A stretch of DNA of 64,000 nt from assembly GCA_013398055.1 (NCBI GenBank), contig VZRS01015015.1:301-64300 (forward strand). Direction: 5' to 3'. Below the pieces are notes generated by a model that made no database searches, had not been told where the DNA came from, and saw only the letters and a list, made by a program, of their open reading frames with translations. This DNA is from Ifrita kowaldi (taxonomy: Eukaryota; Chordata; Aves; Passeriformes; Cinclosomatidae). The translations under genes were made by a program, and so were the position numbers. This document shows positions 25,199 to 35,856 of this stretch, one piece after another (position 1 is the stretch's first letter; every line of letters begins with the position of its first letter).

Positions 25199-25663
25199 GT
25201 TCATTTAGATTGGAAAGGACCTCCAAGATCGTTGAGTCCAGTCTTTCATCAACCAACACCTTGTCAATTAGACCATGGCATTAAATGCCACATCCAGTCG
25301 CTTCTTGGACACTTTCTCTCATCTGGTGGCACTGGTTGCCTGGGAGAAGAGGCCAACCCCCACCTGGCTACAGCCTCCTTTCAGGGACTTGCAGAGGGCA
25401 GTAAGATCCCCCGAGCCTCCTCTTCTTCAGGCTAAACAACCCCAGCTCCCTCAGCTCCTCATTAAACTTGTGCTCCAGACCCTTCACCAGCTCTGTTTCC
25501 CTTCTCTGGACATACTCCAGCACCTCAATGTCCTTTTAGCATTGAGGGACCCAGAACTGGACACAGAACTCAAAGTATGGCCTCACCAGTGCCCAGTAGA
25601 GAGGGACAATCACTGCCCTGCTCCTGCTGGCCACGCTATTGCTGATTCAGGCCAGGATGCCAT
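25199..25663 (-). mobile_element. CR1 LINE, 5'-truncated copy
   Basis: The plus strand shows the reverse complement of CR1. It opens with 'tggaaaggacctccaagatc' and continues through 'ttcttcaggctaaacaaccc', 'cagctccctcagctcctc', 'ctctggacatactccag' and 'gaactggacacagaactc', ending near 'tgattcaggccaggatgcc'. It is about 465 bp and clearly younger than the copy at 13623. It is colinear with the family over its whole length. The 179-codon frame at 25275-25814 on the plus strand is an antisense reading through this element, not a gene. Confidence 0.92.
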
Positions 25664-25988
25664 TATTATGCCATACATATGCACCCAAAGAAGTGGCTCG
25701 TGTGAGGTTTTAACCAGCAAAGATCAGAACTGCATTTCAAAGTCTCTTCAGATTCCTGGTTGCTGCTTCTTTCATCTCCTCTGGATCTTTCTCCTGCCTG
25801 AAATACTGGAATAAAGCATTCTCTGAAACTGATTGCACGGTCTGTTTCCCCCAGTGGCGCCTAGTAGAAGAAATCTTGTCTCTTAGATATCAAATTTGAA
25901 AGCAAAAATGAAAGAGAAAATAACAGTTGCTTTAAATAATGAACAAAAGTACCAGGAGATTTATTTCCTCCACCTTTCTCCCCTCCCT

Positions 25989-26096
25989 CATGCAGATATT
26001 CTCTTCTTTAAAAACAGTTTTCCAAAGTGAGTTTCATGCTGGATCGACAGCCCTGCAAAGCAGCATCTTCCTTTCACATACTAAATGGGAATAACT
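25989..26096 (+). repeat. Diverged dispersed repeat, copy B
   Basis: Partner of 23147-23233: CATGCAGATATTC, then a block 'TTCATGCTGGATCGACAGCC', then CTGCAAAGCAGC, ending GGAATAAC. It carries an extra A/T-rich insert of about 15 bases relative to copy A. Family unknown. Confidence 0.4.
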
Positions 26097-28239
26097 AATT
26101 CGTGGGAGTTCAGACTTTAACTCAGCAGGAGCAGCATGCCTTGAACTTAATATAACAAGAAGGCTGCATGTATGTGAAGGTCTGGGGTTATCTTCCTGCT
26201 CCATTTAGTGTCCAAATCCTGTGCTCTTCTGAGCAGCAAGGGTGAGAGCAGATGAGGGAATTTATTCATTTCAAGGGAGGTGAAAAATGATCAATTAATG
26301 ATTTCACCATAGCTACTAAAAAGGGCTTATGTGATAAACTCTATCCGTGGCTGGCCTGAAACAGGTGTCCTCCACGTGAAAACTGTGGATGTTGCTACAA
26401 ATCTTCTTGAACCTGTTTTGCCTTTGAAATGGGCAGATTGGAATTGATTGCAAGCTTGTCATTGTTCAACTCATATTCTGTGTTTAGAAAAGTGGAATGC
26501 TGCTGCTTTACTACTCTCCCCCCTCTCTTTTTTTTTTCCCTGCATAGCTCTTTCTATCTGCACTCAATCTGTTCTTGTGATTGGTAATCCAACATATAAT
26601 ATTGTTTACTACTTCAGGGAAACAAGCAGGTAGCAGATCCTGGTGTAAATACTTGCCCATAAAAATCTGAAGTTAATTGCTGAAGGCTTTTGTACCAGTC
26701 AGAAATAAAAAAATAATTAAAAATTTATATTAAAACCACAAAAGTGGGTGTGAGGCCACTTGAACTGCAAACATTTTAATAAATCAAGCACTTGTTTCCT
26801 AGCATTTTCTTTCTGTCATTTTTCAGATGTCCTTATAACTGAGAAAATATACTAAGGGATATTTTCAGGATGAACAGGGTTAATCAGCTACAATGCAAAT
26901 CAAATTTGAACTTTCTCCAAATCTCAAGCTGAAGAGCTTTTGAGGCTCCAAAAGTTTCAATTAAATTTTTTTTTCTTTTTCATTATCACTGCACTTCCAA
27001 ATGTCCAGGTGTCTGCAGATACCAGATTCAGGGAGTAGTGATATGCTCTGATAAGGTCTGTTCTCATGTTATTTCTAAGATAACCAGAAGCAGGATGAAT
27101 TTGAAGTCATCTTTTGAAAAAGTTCGTGCTGATGAGAATTCTCTTCCTGTTTTCTAAAAGTCTGGATATTTCAAATCAGGCCAGGAGTGGATCAAGCACC
27201 TTAACTGGAAACAGGTATGAGCAAAGTTCATAGCCATTCTCTTAACAGCTGTACTTGCATCTATCATTTTTTGTTGTGTTTGTGGGGCTTTTTAGTTGGT
27301 TGGTTGGGGTTTTTTTGCTGCCTATCAGCTAAGCTTACAATGCTATTGCCAAATAGATAGAGACTAACTTTTATCCTGAACTCATATATCCCCGAACTTA
27401 GGAATCTCGTCTACAATTTTTCCCATTTGAGGGAGGGAAAAATAAAGTTGGTATCCAGAAGATGTCAAGTGACAAGGAAATTCCAACATTGCCTGGGAGG
27501 TTTTGACAGCCTGGACTTGCTGTGTTGAAGGTTCAGCCAAGGATGTGACAAAGAGACAGCCCTAATAGTATTGATGGATAGAGGAGATAAGAATGAGCCA
27601 AAGAGCAACTATGTTCCCAAGCTTATTACAGGACTTACCTGTTTGTTGCAGCCTGCTTGCTGCAACTGGAAACAAGAAATCATAAACCCATATACAAACA
27701 AAACCACAGTTTTTAGAAAACAAAGCTGTTCAAAAGGTATGAGAAATGAGAAGGAGACCCAACTGAAGCCTGCTGTGGAATCTTAATTACAGTATGCTGG
27801 ACTGAGATGGATGGATGCCTTAAACAGACGAGTGTGTGGACAGAAAGCACAAAAGTTGCATGGTGGCCCTCACTGGGGAGGCATTCAGAAAGTCAGAAAA
27901 GTCACATATTTTTCCTATCCTCTACTGGGGGTGGGAAAAGGCAGGAGCGATTATTTTAGCAATCTGGGAGCTACTTCCTTGCTCATATGCATGATTTGGA
28001 GTTCTATTTTCTTGGTGGATTTTGCACTTTGAAAATGAAAAAAAAAAAAGAGAAGTTTGAAGTCAGGAGGGTAACTGTATCAGAAATAGCCTCCTGCCTC
28101 TCTTAGGTTCATGGGTGCACCGGAATGAGTGGGAGTTGAACAGCTGTTTACAACTGGAATAGTGGAGGACAAGTTGATCATCTTCCCTGAACGGGCATGA
28201 AGGATGTGTTGGAAAAATCGAAGTGTCCACATCCACCTT
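26097..28239. other. Unique non-coding sequence
   Basis: Contains an AT-rich patch at 26700-26745, a T/G tract near 27268-27316 and a poly-A run near 28038-28049. No gene or named repeat recognised. Confidence 0.5.
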
Positions 28240-28460
28240 CCCGAGGACACAGTCCCCTGTGTGGATTCCCTTTTCCTCACGTTGACTCCGCAGCCTGGAC
28301 ACTTGTCAAATCCCCAGCATGCAGCTGCCTGCATCTCACACTCCATTATTATTGCTGATGCTAATCTCTGACCGCTGAACACGGGTCAGAACCAGGAGAT
28401 AATTGCAGCTCCGATGTGCCAGGCACGGTCCTTTGTGAGTAGTTAATGAGTGTTCAGGAA
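28240..28460. promoter_or_regulatory. Candidate conserved non-coding element
   Basis: Unique sequence with several CpGs and compact sites such as CTCCATTATTATTGC, GGAGATAATTGCAGC and GAGTAGTTAATGAG. Its texture matches known conserved enhancers more than the flanks do. No alignment was possible. Confidence 0.28.
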
Positions 28461-29091
28461 AATAAAGCAGAAAGAAGAAAAGGGGGATTGTGGTTTGCAT
28501 ACAGTGAGATAGGGAATGAATAGGAGATGGAAGGAGGGGACAATTCACTGATAGGGGAAAAAGAAAGAATTGGGAAAAAAGGAATCATTTGCACTAAAGC
28601 TCCTACTGCCTTATTCTTGTTTAGCCCACGTGGATGGGATCTGGTATGAAGGGGACTAAGCAGGCAGGATGTAGTGATGCCCTGGGCCTGTTAGCAGGGC
28701 TTTGGTTCTGGGTGCCATGAATGCAGAGATGGGGGTCATCCTTTTCCCTGCCCGTCAGGGGGTTACACCCACAAGGCCAATGTCCTTGTGTTCTTTGCTC
28801 TCAGGTGTTTGCTCTCCTTCAGTCTGCATCTCACAATGCCTGTGTGTTTGAAGGTGCCCTCTAGAGATTGGCTATCTGCTCCTAAAATTGGCTTTAGCTC
28901 TCTCTTAGCTTGAGTGGCAGTGACCTGTATCTCTCTAGCTGAATCACCGAACTTTATTCCCAGCTCTATCTTTACATCACATACAGAGGGATCATTTTTG
29001 GTATCTGAAGGAAAGAGGTGACTTTTATCAAATCTTTGACAGGCTCTTACTCCAAACAAAAGGTGGCTGCATCTAGTGATCCACATGACAC
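28461..29091. other. Unique non-coding sequence
   Basis: Purine-rich from 28460 to 28590. A 107-codon frame on the minus strand (28763-29086) has no recognisable domain. Nothing else seen. Confidence 0.5.
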
Positions 29092-29647
29092 TGTTGTCCC
29101 TAAAACTTTAACCCCGTGTGCAAGAAACCAACCCACACACAAAGTAGAGATATTTGATTTTATTTCATGTCTGTGCAGAGATGGGTGATAGGTGTTAAAT
29201 CCACAAAGCTAGCACCCCTTCAGTATGCCAGGTGCTCATTTTTATACACTTTGAACAATAAAAAATTGCCATTTTCTGTACGCCTAACAACCTAAAGCTA
29301 TAGTAACTGGCTTTTTATTCTCGCCTCTTGGTTTAAAGATACAGTGCACATTTATTTTACTATGCATGCTCTAAGAGGAAGGCACATATATGAGTAAGGG
29401 GTGATCATAGCCCGTGGATGGGCATTTTACTATGATAATGATCACAAAGTTCAAGCTAAGTTGTTCTTTGGCTTTGTAGTTTGATTCATAATGTCCTCCT
29501 GCTCTTACTTCTCAGGTCATGGCCTTTGGTTCCTACAGGTTTTCTTATTCTCTCATTCTCCATAAATTCTTTTGTTTGTCCTGTACTATACTGATTCAGT
29601 GAATTTCTAACTTTTAACCCTCTCATTTGTATTTTAGTTCAACAACA
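29092..29647 (-). mobile_element. Probable LTR element, about 556 bp
   Basis: The interval starts TGTTGTCCC and ends TTCAACAACA, giving perfect 6-bp inverted ends (TGTTGT / ACAACA) with TG...CA. The left part, 'gatatttgattttatttcatgtctgtgcagag', resembles the reverse strand of avian retroviral LTRs, and on the minus strand it supplies an AATAAA polyadenylation signal. The flanking bases (TGACAC before, TGGTTC after) do not form a clear target-site duplication, so either the ends are off by a few bases or the duplication has decayed. No internal retroviral genes are adjacent. Confidence 0.4.
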
Positions 29648-29819
29648 TGGTTCCTCATGAAGATTCCAGAGATCATGAGTGTTCTTCCTTGCAAAGGAGA
29701 TGGCTCTACCTGCTCCCGTGACATCTGTCATAGGGAATAAATGACACACTATGGGGACACTACAATTTGGTAGTCTGGGCATGCCTGAGTTTCTGGAAAC
29801 CAGAAACCACCTCAGAGAA

Positions 29820-29980
29820 GGGGAAGGAAAACTGCTTCCTGCTAATGAATTAGAGTCACTCAGGATGGAGTCTGAGGGGGAAATAAATGATTGTGGTGCG
29901 TGTTTGTGTCCATATGAGTCCCCTCTTCCTAACGACCATGTTAATGTGCTCATAAAAAGATATGGTGCAGGGGGGACGTG
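29820..29980. promoter_or_regulatory. Candidate conserved non-coding element
   Basis: A compact unique block with CTGCTAATGAATTAGAG, GAAATAAATGATTG, GTCCATATGAG and CATGTTAATGTGC. These are homeobox- and E-box-like words at high density. The 76-codon plus frame here has no domain. Called from composition only. Confidence 0.25.
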
Positions 29981-31203
29981 ACTGTTCAGGCTGATTAGCA
30001 TTTTATGGCAGAACTAAGCTCCATGAAAAACTGCTGGCTGGGTGGGCTGTTTTTACAACCCAGAAAACTCTACTTTAAGATGCTGAAAGTATGAGTTTCT
30101 TTTCCCTATTTTGAGTGCTATTATATTAATTATAATATTAGTTACTTTTGACCTTTGAGGGGACCTGCAACTCCCATGAAAACACAAGATGGTGAAGGAC
30201 TTTGGGAGACTCAGGTGAATCCTGACCAGAAGTGCTCTGTACTGGCACAACAGGACAGGGCACAGAAATGCCTGCAACCAGCTGCAGAGCATGACTGACA
30301 TCCTGGGGCCTCTTGGACCTACTAACCAGAAAAACAGGTATTGAGTCCTGGTGTCTTGGCCACACCCAGTCTCCCTCTGCAGTTCGCTCTTTGCTTTCAG
30401 TCCAAGCTCATGTGTGCCATGGTTCTGTATTGCTTTGCATTCTGGAGGCTTGTGTGTTTTTTGGTAGTGTTGAATGACCTACATCCCCTTTGTTTGGAAA
30501 GAGATTAGGGTTTCCTCAGGGTCAGATACACCATGGATACATTTCCAGGTTTGGAACACAGTCTGTGAGGTGCTGCTCCAGTCCCAAAAGTTGCTGGACC
30601 AGATTTATATCAAGCAGCAATGCTGGGATAGAAGGTAAGAACTGGTAAAATGGGGTAGCAGAGAAAAAAGAGGGTTTGAATGTGTTTGCAAATATAACCT
30701 TGAGACCACCAGCCTTTCTGGCACTGGGTCTACTGCAGATATTCATGTAGAGAGTCTGTTCCTCAGAGCTGCAGAGCAGGTTCAAACAGCAGGGCTGTGT
30801 GAGCAAGGAGCAGCTCCTTACGTAAGGCAGCAAGCAGAGGGACTCTGTGGCAGCGAGCATTTATCCCACATGCCCCATGTTGCCTCCAGTGATGGAAGGG
30901 CTCCATCTGGTTAGAAGTCTCAGTGTATAACTGCTTATCATAGAATGCCACTCGGAAGTCAATTTTTTTTAATGAGGGGAAGTGACAGGTATTGAATAGC
31001 CTAATGTCAAGGGAATAACAGGTTTTACGCCAAGAGATTTAGAAATGTGAGAGAAGTGGTTTTCAGGGCAGATCAATTCTGTGAGTGAACGTGGCGTGTT
31101 GTGCTGGAGAAGGGACACAAGCCCAGCTACAGTGACAACTGGTGGGGGAAAGTGCAGCAGAGCAGGTAAGTTGAGCCACGAATCCTGCTTATATGCCTGC
31201 CCC
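29981..31203. other. Unique non-coding sequence
   Basis: No gene or repeat family recognised. An AT-rich patch lies at 30115-30145. Confidence 0.5.
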
Positions 31204-31221
31204 GACACACACACACACACA
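31204..31221. repeat. (CA)n microsatellite
   Basis: About eight to nine AC dinucleotides in a row, short for a polymorphic marker. Confidence 0.9.
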
Positions 31222-34200
31222 TAATTAGTAGTGAAGACCTTAATCAGCATCCTGCCTTTATTCAGTCATGTGTGTAAGCCTGGGTTTCTTTATGTATGTG
31301 CTGAAAACTGTTACAATAGGTCTCTCTGGAAAAGCTGGAATAGCCTTCTGAGCATTGGGAATAATTAATTCCCAGCACATACTCGAATGCATACTGAATG
31401 GATGACCGCAGCCATATGAGATACTTGCGAGGAAACCTGAAAGTATGTAAGACTCTGCACTGCTTATCTTGCTGCTGACTCCATCCTGGAGCTTGGCAAA
31501 CCATTAGGAAAAAATGTAATTTCACAACTGTGTAAATTTCTCATAATGCCTTTATTGAGTGTGTAGCTTCCTTCCCTTCCTCCAAACCCTCTTCTTCCCA
31601 GTGTGCTGTGTGGGCACACAAGGGCTGTTAGGTATTGCTGATATATAGAACTGAATTGCTAACTCACTTAACTTGAGGACTTTGAGAAGGAGTTTGAAAT
31701 CAAGGGAATTTAGTTGAAAACCCCACAAGTAGGTTTTCACACTGGAAATGCTTATCAGCAGGATAATGGATAAGCAGGAAGTTACCAAGTGTGGCCAAGA
31801 GGGACTAAGCACTGCAGCTCACAAACTGAATATCTGGAGTCACTCTACCACCAAAATATGTGACAAAGTAGTATATTTCTCATATAATAGTATATAAATT
31901 CTAATAGCTTATGGATGTAAGGAAATTGCCATTTGCACAGGGATCTTCTACAAGCTGGGAAGGGGAGAAAAAGACTCACATTTCATGAAGCAAAATATTT
32001 GTTATTACAATTTTCTGTGTTTGCCTTAGTTTGTCAAAGGGTCCCCTTTTTTTTAATTTTGTGGGTCCCCTTTTTGTTTACGGTCTCCTTTTGACCTCAT
32101 GTGAATGTTGCAGGCAGGACAGAGCCAAAAGGAATGAAAATAGAAATGTTTTTCCAAGCTTCATCAATAAGCTGCAAACACCATGCTGAGGTGCCAAGAT
32201 GAAATCCTCACTGTGGGTCTCAATAAGGTGCTTTTGCTTTCTCCTTCTATAAGCCAGCAGTGAAGCAGTTAATGGTAGCGTCCTTTCCACTGCCAGAGAG
32301 ACATGGGAGCCCTTGAGAGGGGCAGGAGGGTTCACTTCTCTGAGCTGTAGTTTGGAGCTTTACTTTTGCCATGCGTTTCAGCTGAGAAGCTTAAAACCTC
32401 ACTCATTTGGATTGTGACAGCTCCACAGCCCCGTACCTATGCTTCCCTGAACCTCTGAAACAAGTGCCCAGAGGGCACCCGGGAATGTTCTTGCATGCTG
32501 TAATGGGCACCGAAGCCTTGGTAAAGCTGAATCCAGCCTTCAACCCCTGCCTTGCAAATGACTGGTGTTCCATCATCTTTGTTGATGGGCTGTCTGAGGG
32601 TGCTAGTAAACACACAGGAGCCCAGACTGAAATTCTAGATGGTGGGAGATGTCCTTGCATGGGCCTGCTTGCCGTTAGCTACCAGGCCTGCTCCTGATTG
32701 CAGATCCTAGCATTGCAGAGCAGCACACACAAAATGAGCTGGCAGCCTGCCTGGGCTGCATATGGTGGCTGGAGATGGGGTAAATTTGGTGAGAAATTGG
32801 GAAGCTGTGATGATAGGGAATAATAGCAGCTATTTCTGCTATGGGATCATTATGTCCTGAACAAAGATGTGCTTTTGATGAGAGTGGGATGAGTGGTAGG
32901 ATGTTTTGGCTTGTCATACCTACAGCTTTGTTCATCTCTTTTGAATGAGCTGAGTGTGTAGTGCTATGAGTGCGTCAATGGCTTTCTTCTGGGGAGAGGA
33001 TGACTTTTTAGTTCCATAGCAGAAGCAATGAAGGATGTGCCTGAAAAAAAGTCCTATCAAGAAACCACAGCAGTGACATCCTTCTTGGCAGAGATATGAT
33101 GAAAGCCAGTGGCTGCGATTTGGATCTTTCCTTCCAGGCAAAATGAAGCTGTCCTTTCTGGAGGTGAAGAAAAGGCTACTGCTTAAGGCATGAGGCAAAA
33201 ATTATGAGGGCCAAGAGGTTTCCAGGATAATAGCAGCAAAAGCATGGATAAAATAAAGTGAGGGAAGCAGTTGTGAATGTATCACTGAAATCAAGCAGGT
33301 AGATGTGTTGGACACAGGACTAACTGGAGAAGCGGACCTGAAAATAATGAGGGAGAAAACTGCTGTTCATTATGGTTTCTGCTACATTAAGGGAAGTAGG
33401 GCTTGACACTGGGCTTCTTTGGAAATAACCAGGATTATGCCAGTGAGCTGACCCAATCCAACTCCAGGACTGGAGTTCTCCATCTGTGAATACTGCTTAA
33501 TTGCTCAATGCAATGGGACACCAGTGCCAAGGCCACCACTAAGGTCTCAGTCTCAATTCCATCATCTTGACCCCTGGTCTCCTGACAGAGACTCAACAGC
33601 TGTGCTTGAGTTTCATGTGTGAACCATCGTCTGCTCTTTGCAGACTTTCAGAAGATTGTGTTTGGTACCTAAAATGGTAGGCATGATGGAAGAAATCTCT
33701 GCCAACCAGCTTTTATTTTTTCTCTTTCTCAGGTTTCTCTCTTCTTCTCTCTCAGGAAAAAAAATCTTGATTTTTTTACTCCTTAGTGGCATGGGTTATG
33801 CCATACTGTAATCTTTTGAGACTATGGGGCATACTGCAGAGGAGTCTGGAGAATGAAACTTATGATTTAAAGCAGTGTACTGCAAGCTTCTGACATGGGG
33901 ACAGAGAGAGGAGCTTGAGAGCTTTCCCTGTGTTTCTCTGAGGTCTTCATGAGTTTTTTCACAGCAGTCTCTGGTGAAAGAAAGTCCAAATCTTTCTACT
34001 GCTTCTTTTATACTGTGGACTAGACAAGGAGAGTTGTCACACCAATCTTCCCATCACTTATGCCTTTCCTGCCGGTCTGCCCTCACTCAGTTAATGCTAA
34101 ACCAGGAGATACCTGCCCATATAAACCAGAACACTTCTTTAGACCTATGAATACAGGTGGGGCATGAAGAACCAATGTCTGTGAACCTCCCTAAGGGGTC

Positions 34201-34849
34201 TCTAAAGGCACAGCCATGAATCTAGACAAGGACTTGCCTGAACTGGGACAAAATGCTAAGCGCTGCATTGAGCCATGCAGGAAATAACACAATTGGGGTT
34301 GGAACACAGCTTCAAGACAAGGAGTAAAATAAGATCCCCACTCCAAGGTGGGATTTGACCAGCCCTAATTCCATCTTTTTAGCCTCTTGCCTATTCCTGG
34401 TGGACAAGAAGCCTCAGTGGAACTACACAGGATGTACACCTTGTATCTAATCTGCTATATATGGAATTTTTGGGCTAGCAATAGTGCTGAAAGTTGGCCT
34501 TTCTAACAAGAAATTACCTGCCATACAAACTCTTGAAAGCATGGCTAGGAAGCCAAAGCTGGGGATGATGCCCAAGTGTTACAGTATTCAGATTTGGGTT
34601 CAAGGTCTGAGCCCAATCCTGTCTATTTCCAGCTTACAGCACTGGGTTCTGGTAGCAGGATTCCTATGCTGCACACAAGGCTGGAGCACTGTAGCAGAAG
34701 CCAGAAGTAAAAGGTTTATTACAGAGCAACCAATTGGTATCTTAAACTCACTAACACCAGCCTGGCCTGAACCACTTCCTTTACTAACTTAAATAATTGC
34801 ATCCTGCTAGCCTTTGATGCCAGAAAGAAGGAGACTGCATCTTTAAATA
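31222..34849. other. Unique non-coding sequence
   Basis: Many frames of 60 to 100 codons on both strands, none with a domain. GGGTCCCCTTTTT is repeated at 32039-32051 and 32063-32075. No CR1 or LTR recognised, although 34100-34800 has the feel of an old unclassified repeat. Confidence 0.45.
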
Positions 34850-35465
34850 GAGGAGAAAATGATAGGGGTGAGGTGATCTGATTAGTCTGTAAGACGAGCG
34901 GAAATTAGTTATTTTCATCCTTAATCACCCACAGGATGGGCCAATTATCGAGCTGTTAGAGACCTATTAGATGGTTGGGAACTCACCCTTCCTCACCTTC
35001 CTCCCATAACCCGGCATGAAATTATTGAAGTCACTCAATTTCACTCTCATTGAAACCCATGAAGAGAGATCTCACAGCCAAGCATGGGGTGGCTTCAGAG
35101 GCCTTTCTCTAATGATGGGCGGCACTCTGGCTTCCAGAAATTGGTTTATTGATTTTATCCAAACCACCTCCCTGAAAACGCAACCTGCACTTTTGCAGGA
35201 ACAGTTCTATCTATTTGTTTGTCTGTCAGCATATCTACTTGTCTATCTATCCTCTCGTTTGACTAATCTGAGAGAGACAAACAAACTTTTAACAGCTGCC
35301 TGTCTAATCAATGCAGTGTGTTTATCCACTCTTGAACAAACCTTCATTTTGCATGTGTATTTGCCAATGTATTCGATGAATGCGGCTTATGAACAGTTGC
35401 ATCCTGTGGATTCCCCACTAATTGGATTTCCTGAGTGTGTTTGTCGCTTGGTATTGCTGTGGTAA
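34850..35465. promoter_or_regulatory. Long candidate conserved non-coding element
   Basis: About 600 bases of unique sequence. It contains GAAATTAGTTATTTTC, CCAATTATCGAGC, CATGAAATTATTGAAG, GTCTAATCAATGCAG, TGTATTCGATGAATGCGG and CCACTAATTGG, and an embedded TATC/TGTC tract at 35206-35255. A 149-codon plus frame (35016-35465) runs through it, but its translation is low in recognisable features and includes the simple repeat, so coding is unlikely. The density of homeodomain-like sites suggests an enhancer. Confidence 0.35.
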
Positions 35466-35729
35466 AAGGTGATGGGTCAGATCCATTCACATAGCATTGG
35501 TCTCCTCCTTCCTTGCCTCTGACTGGGTGAGAGTAATTAACAAAATGAAGAAAGCACACAGAAGCCACTGTGCTTTCGAAGAGGGAATTAATAATTTGAG
35601 GAGTGAGGAAGAGTGGAATTACTGTTAGTTTTTCTGATTTAAATTTTAAGCCCCACTATTAGGAAAAAAGTTAAGTTACATGGTGTGGTAAGAGTTGAAA
35701 TAATTTTTCCTATCACACTCACAGAAAGT
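35466..35729. other. Unique non-coding sequence
   Basis: Nothing recognised. AT-rich just before the CR1 fragment that follows. Confidence 0.4.
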
Positions 35730-35856
35730 TCCATGCCCAATCCCTGGAAGTGTTCAAGGGCAAGCTGGATGGGGGCATGAGCAACCGAGTCTGGTGGAAG
35801 GGGGGCTGGAACTAGATAACCTTTAAGGTCCCTTCCAACACAAACTATTCTATGAG
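35730..35856 (+). mobile_element. CR1 LINE 3'-end fragment
   Basis: Sense-strand CR1 tail: 'atccctggaagtgttcaagg', 'caagctggatgggggcatgagcaac', a tract near 'gtctggtgg', then 'ctttaaggtcccttccaac' and 'aaactattctatgag'. It is 5'-truncated to about 127 bp and close to the family pattern, so relatively young in this window. Confidence 0.92.

Noticed and set aside
25275..25814. 179-codon open frame on the plus strand
   Set aside because: It reads antisense through the CR1 copy at 25199-25663 and runs on into unique sequence. It has no domain.
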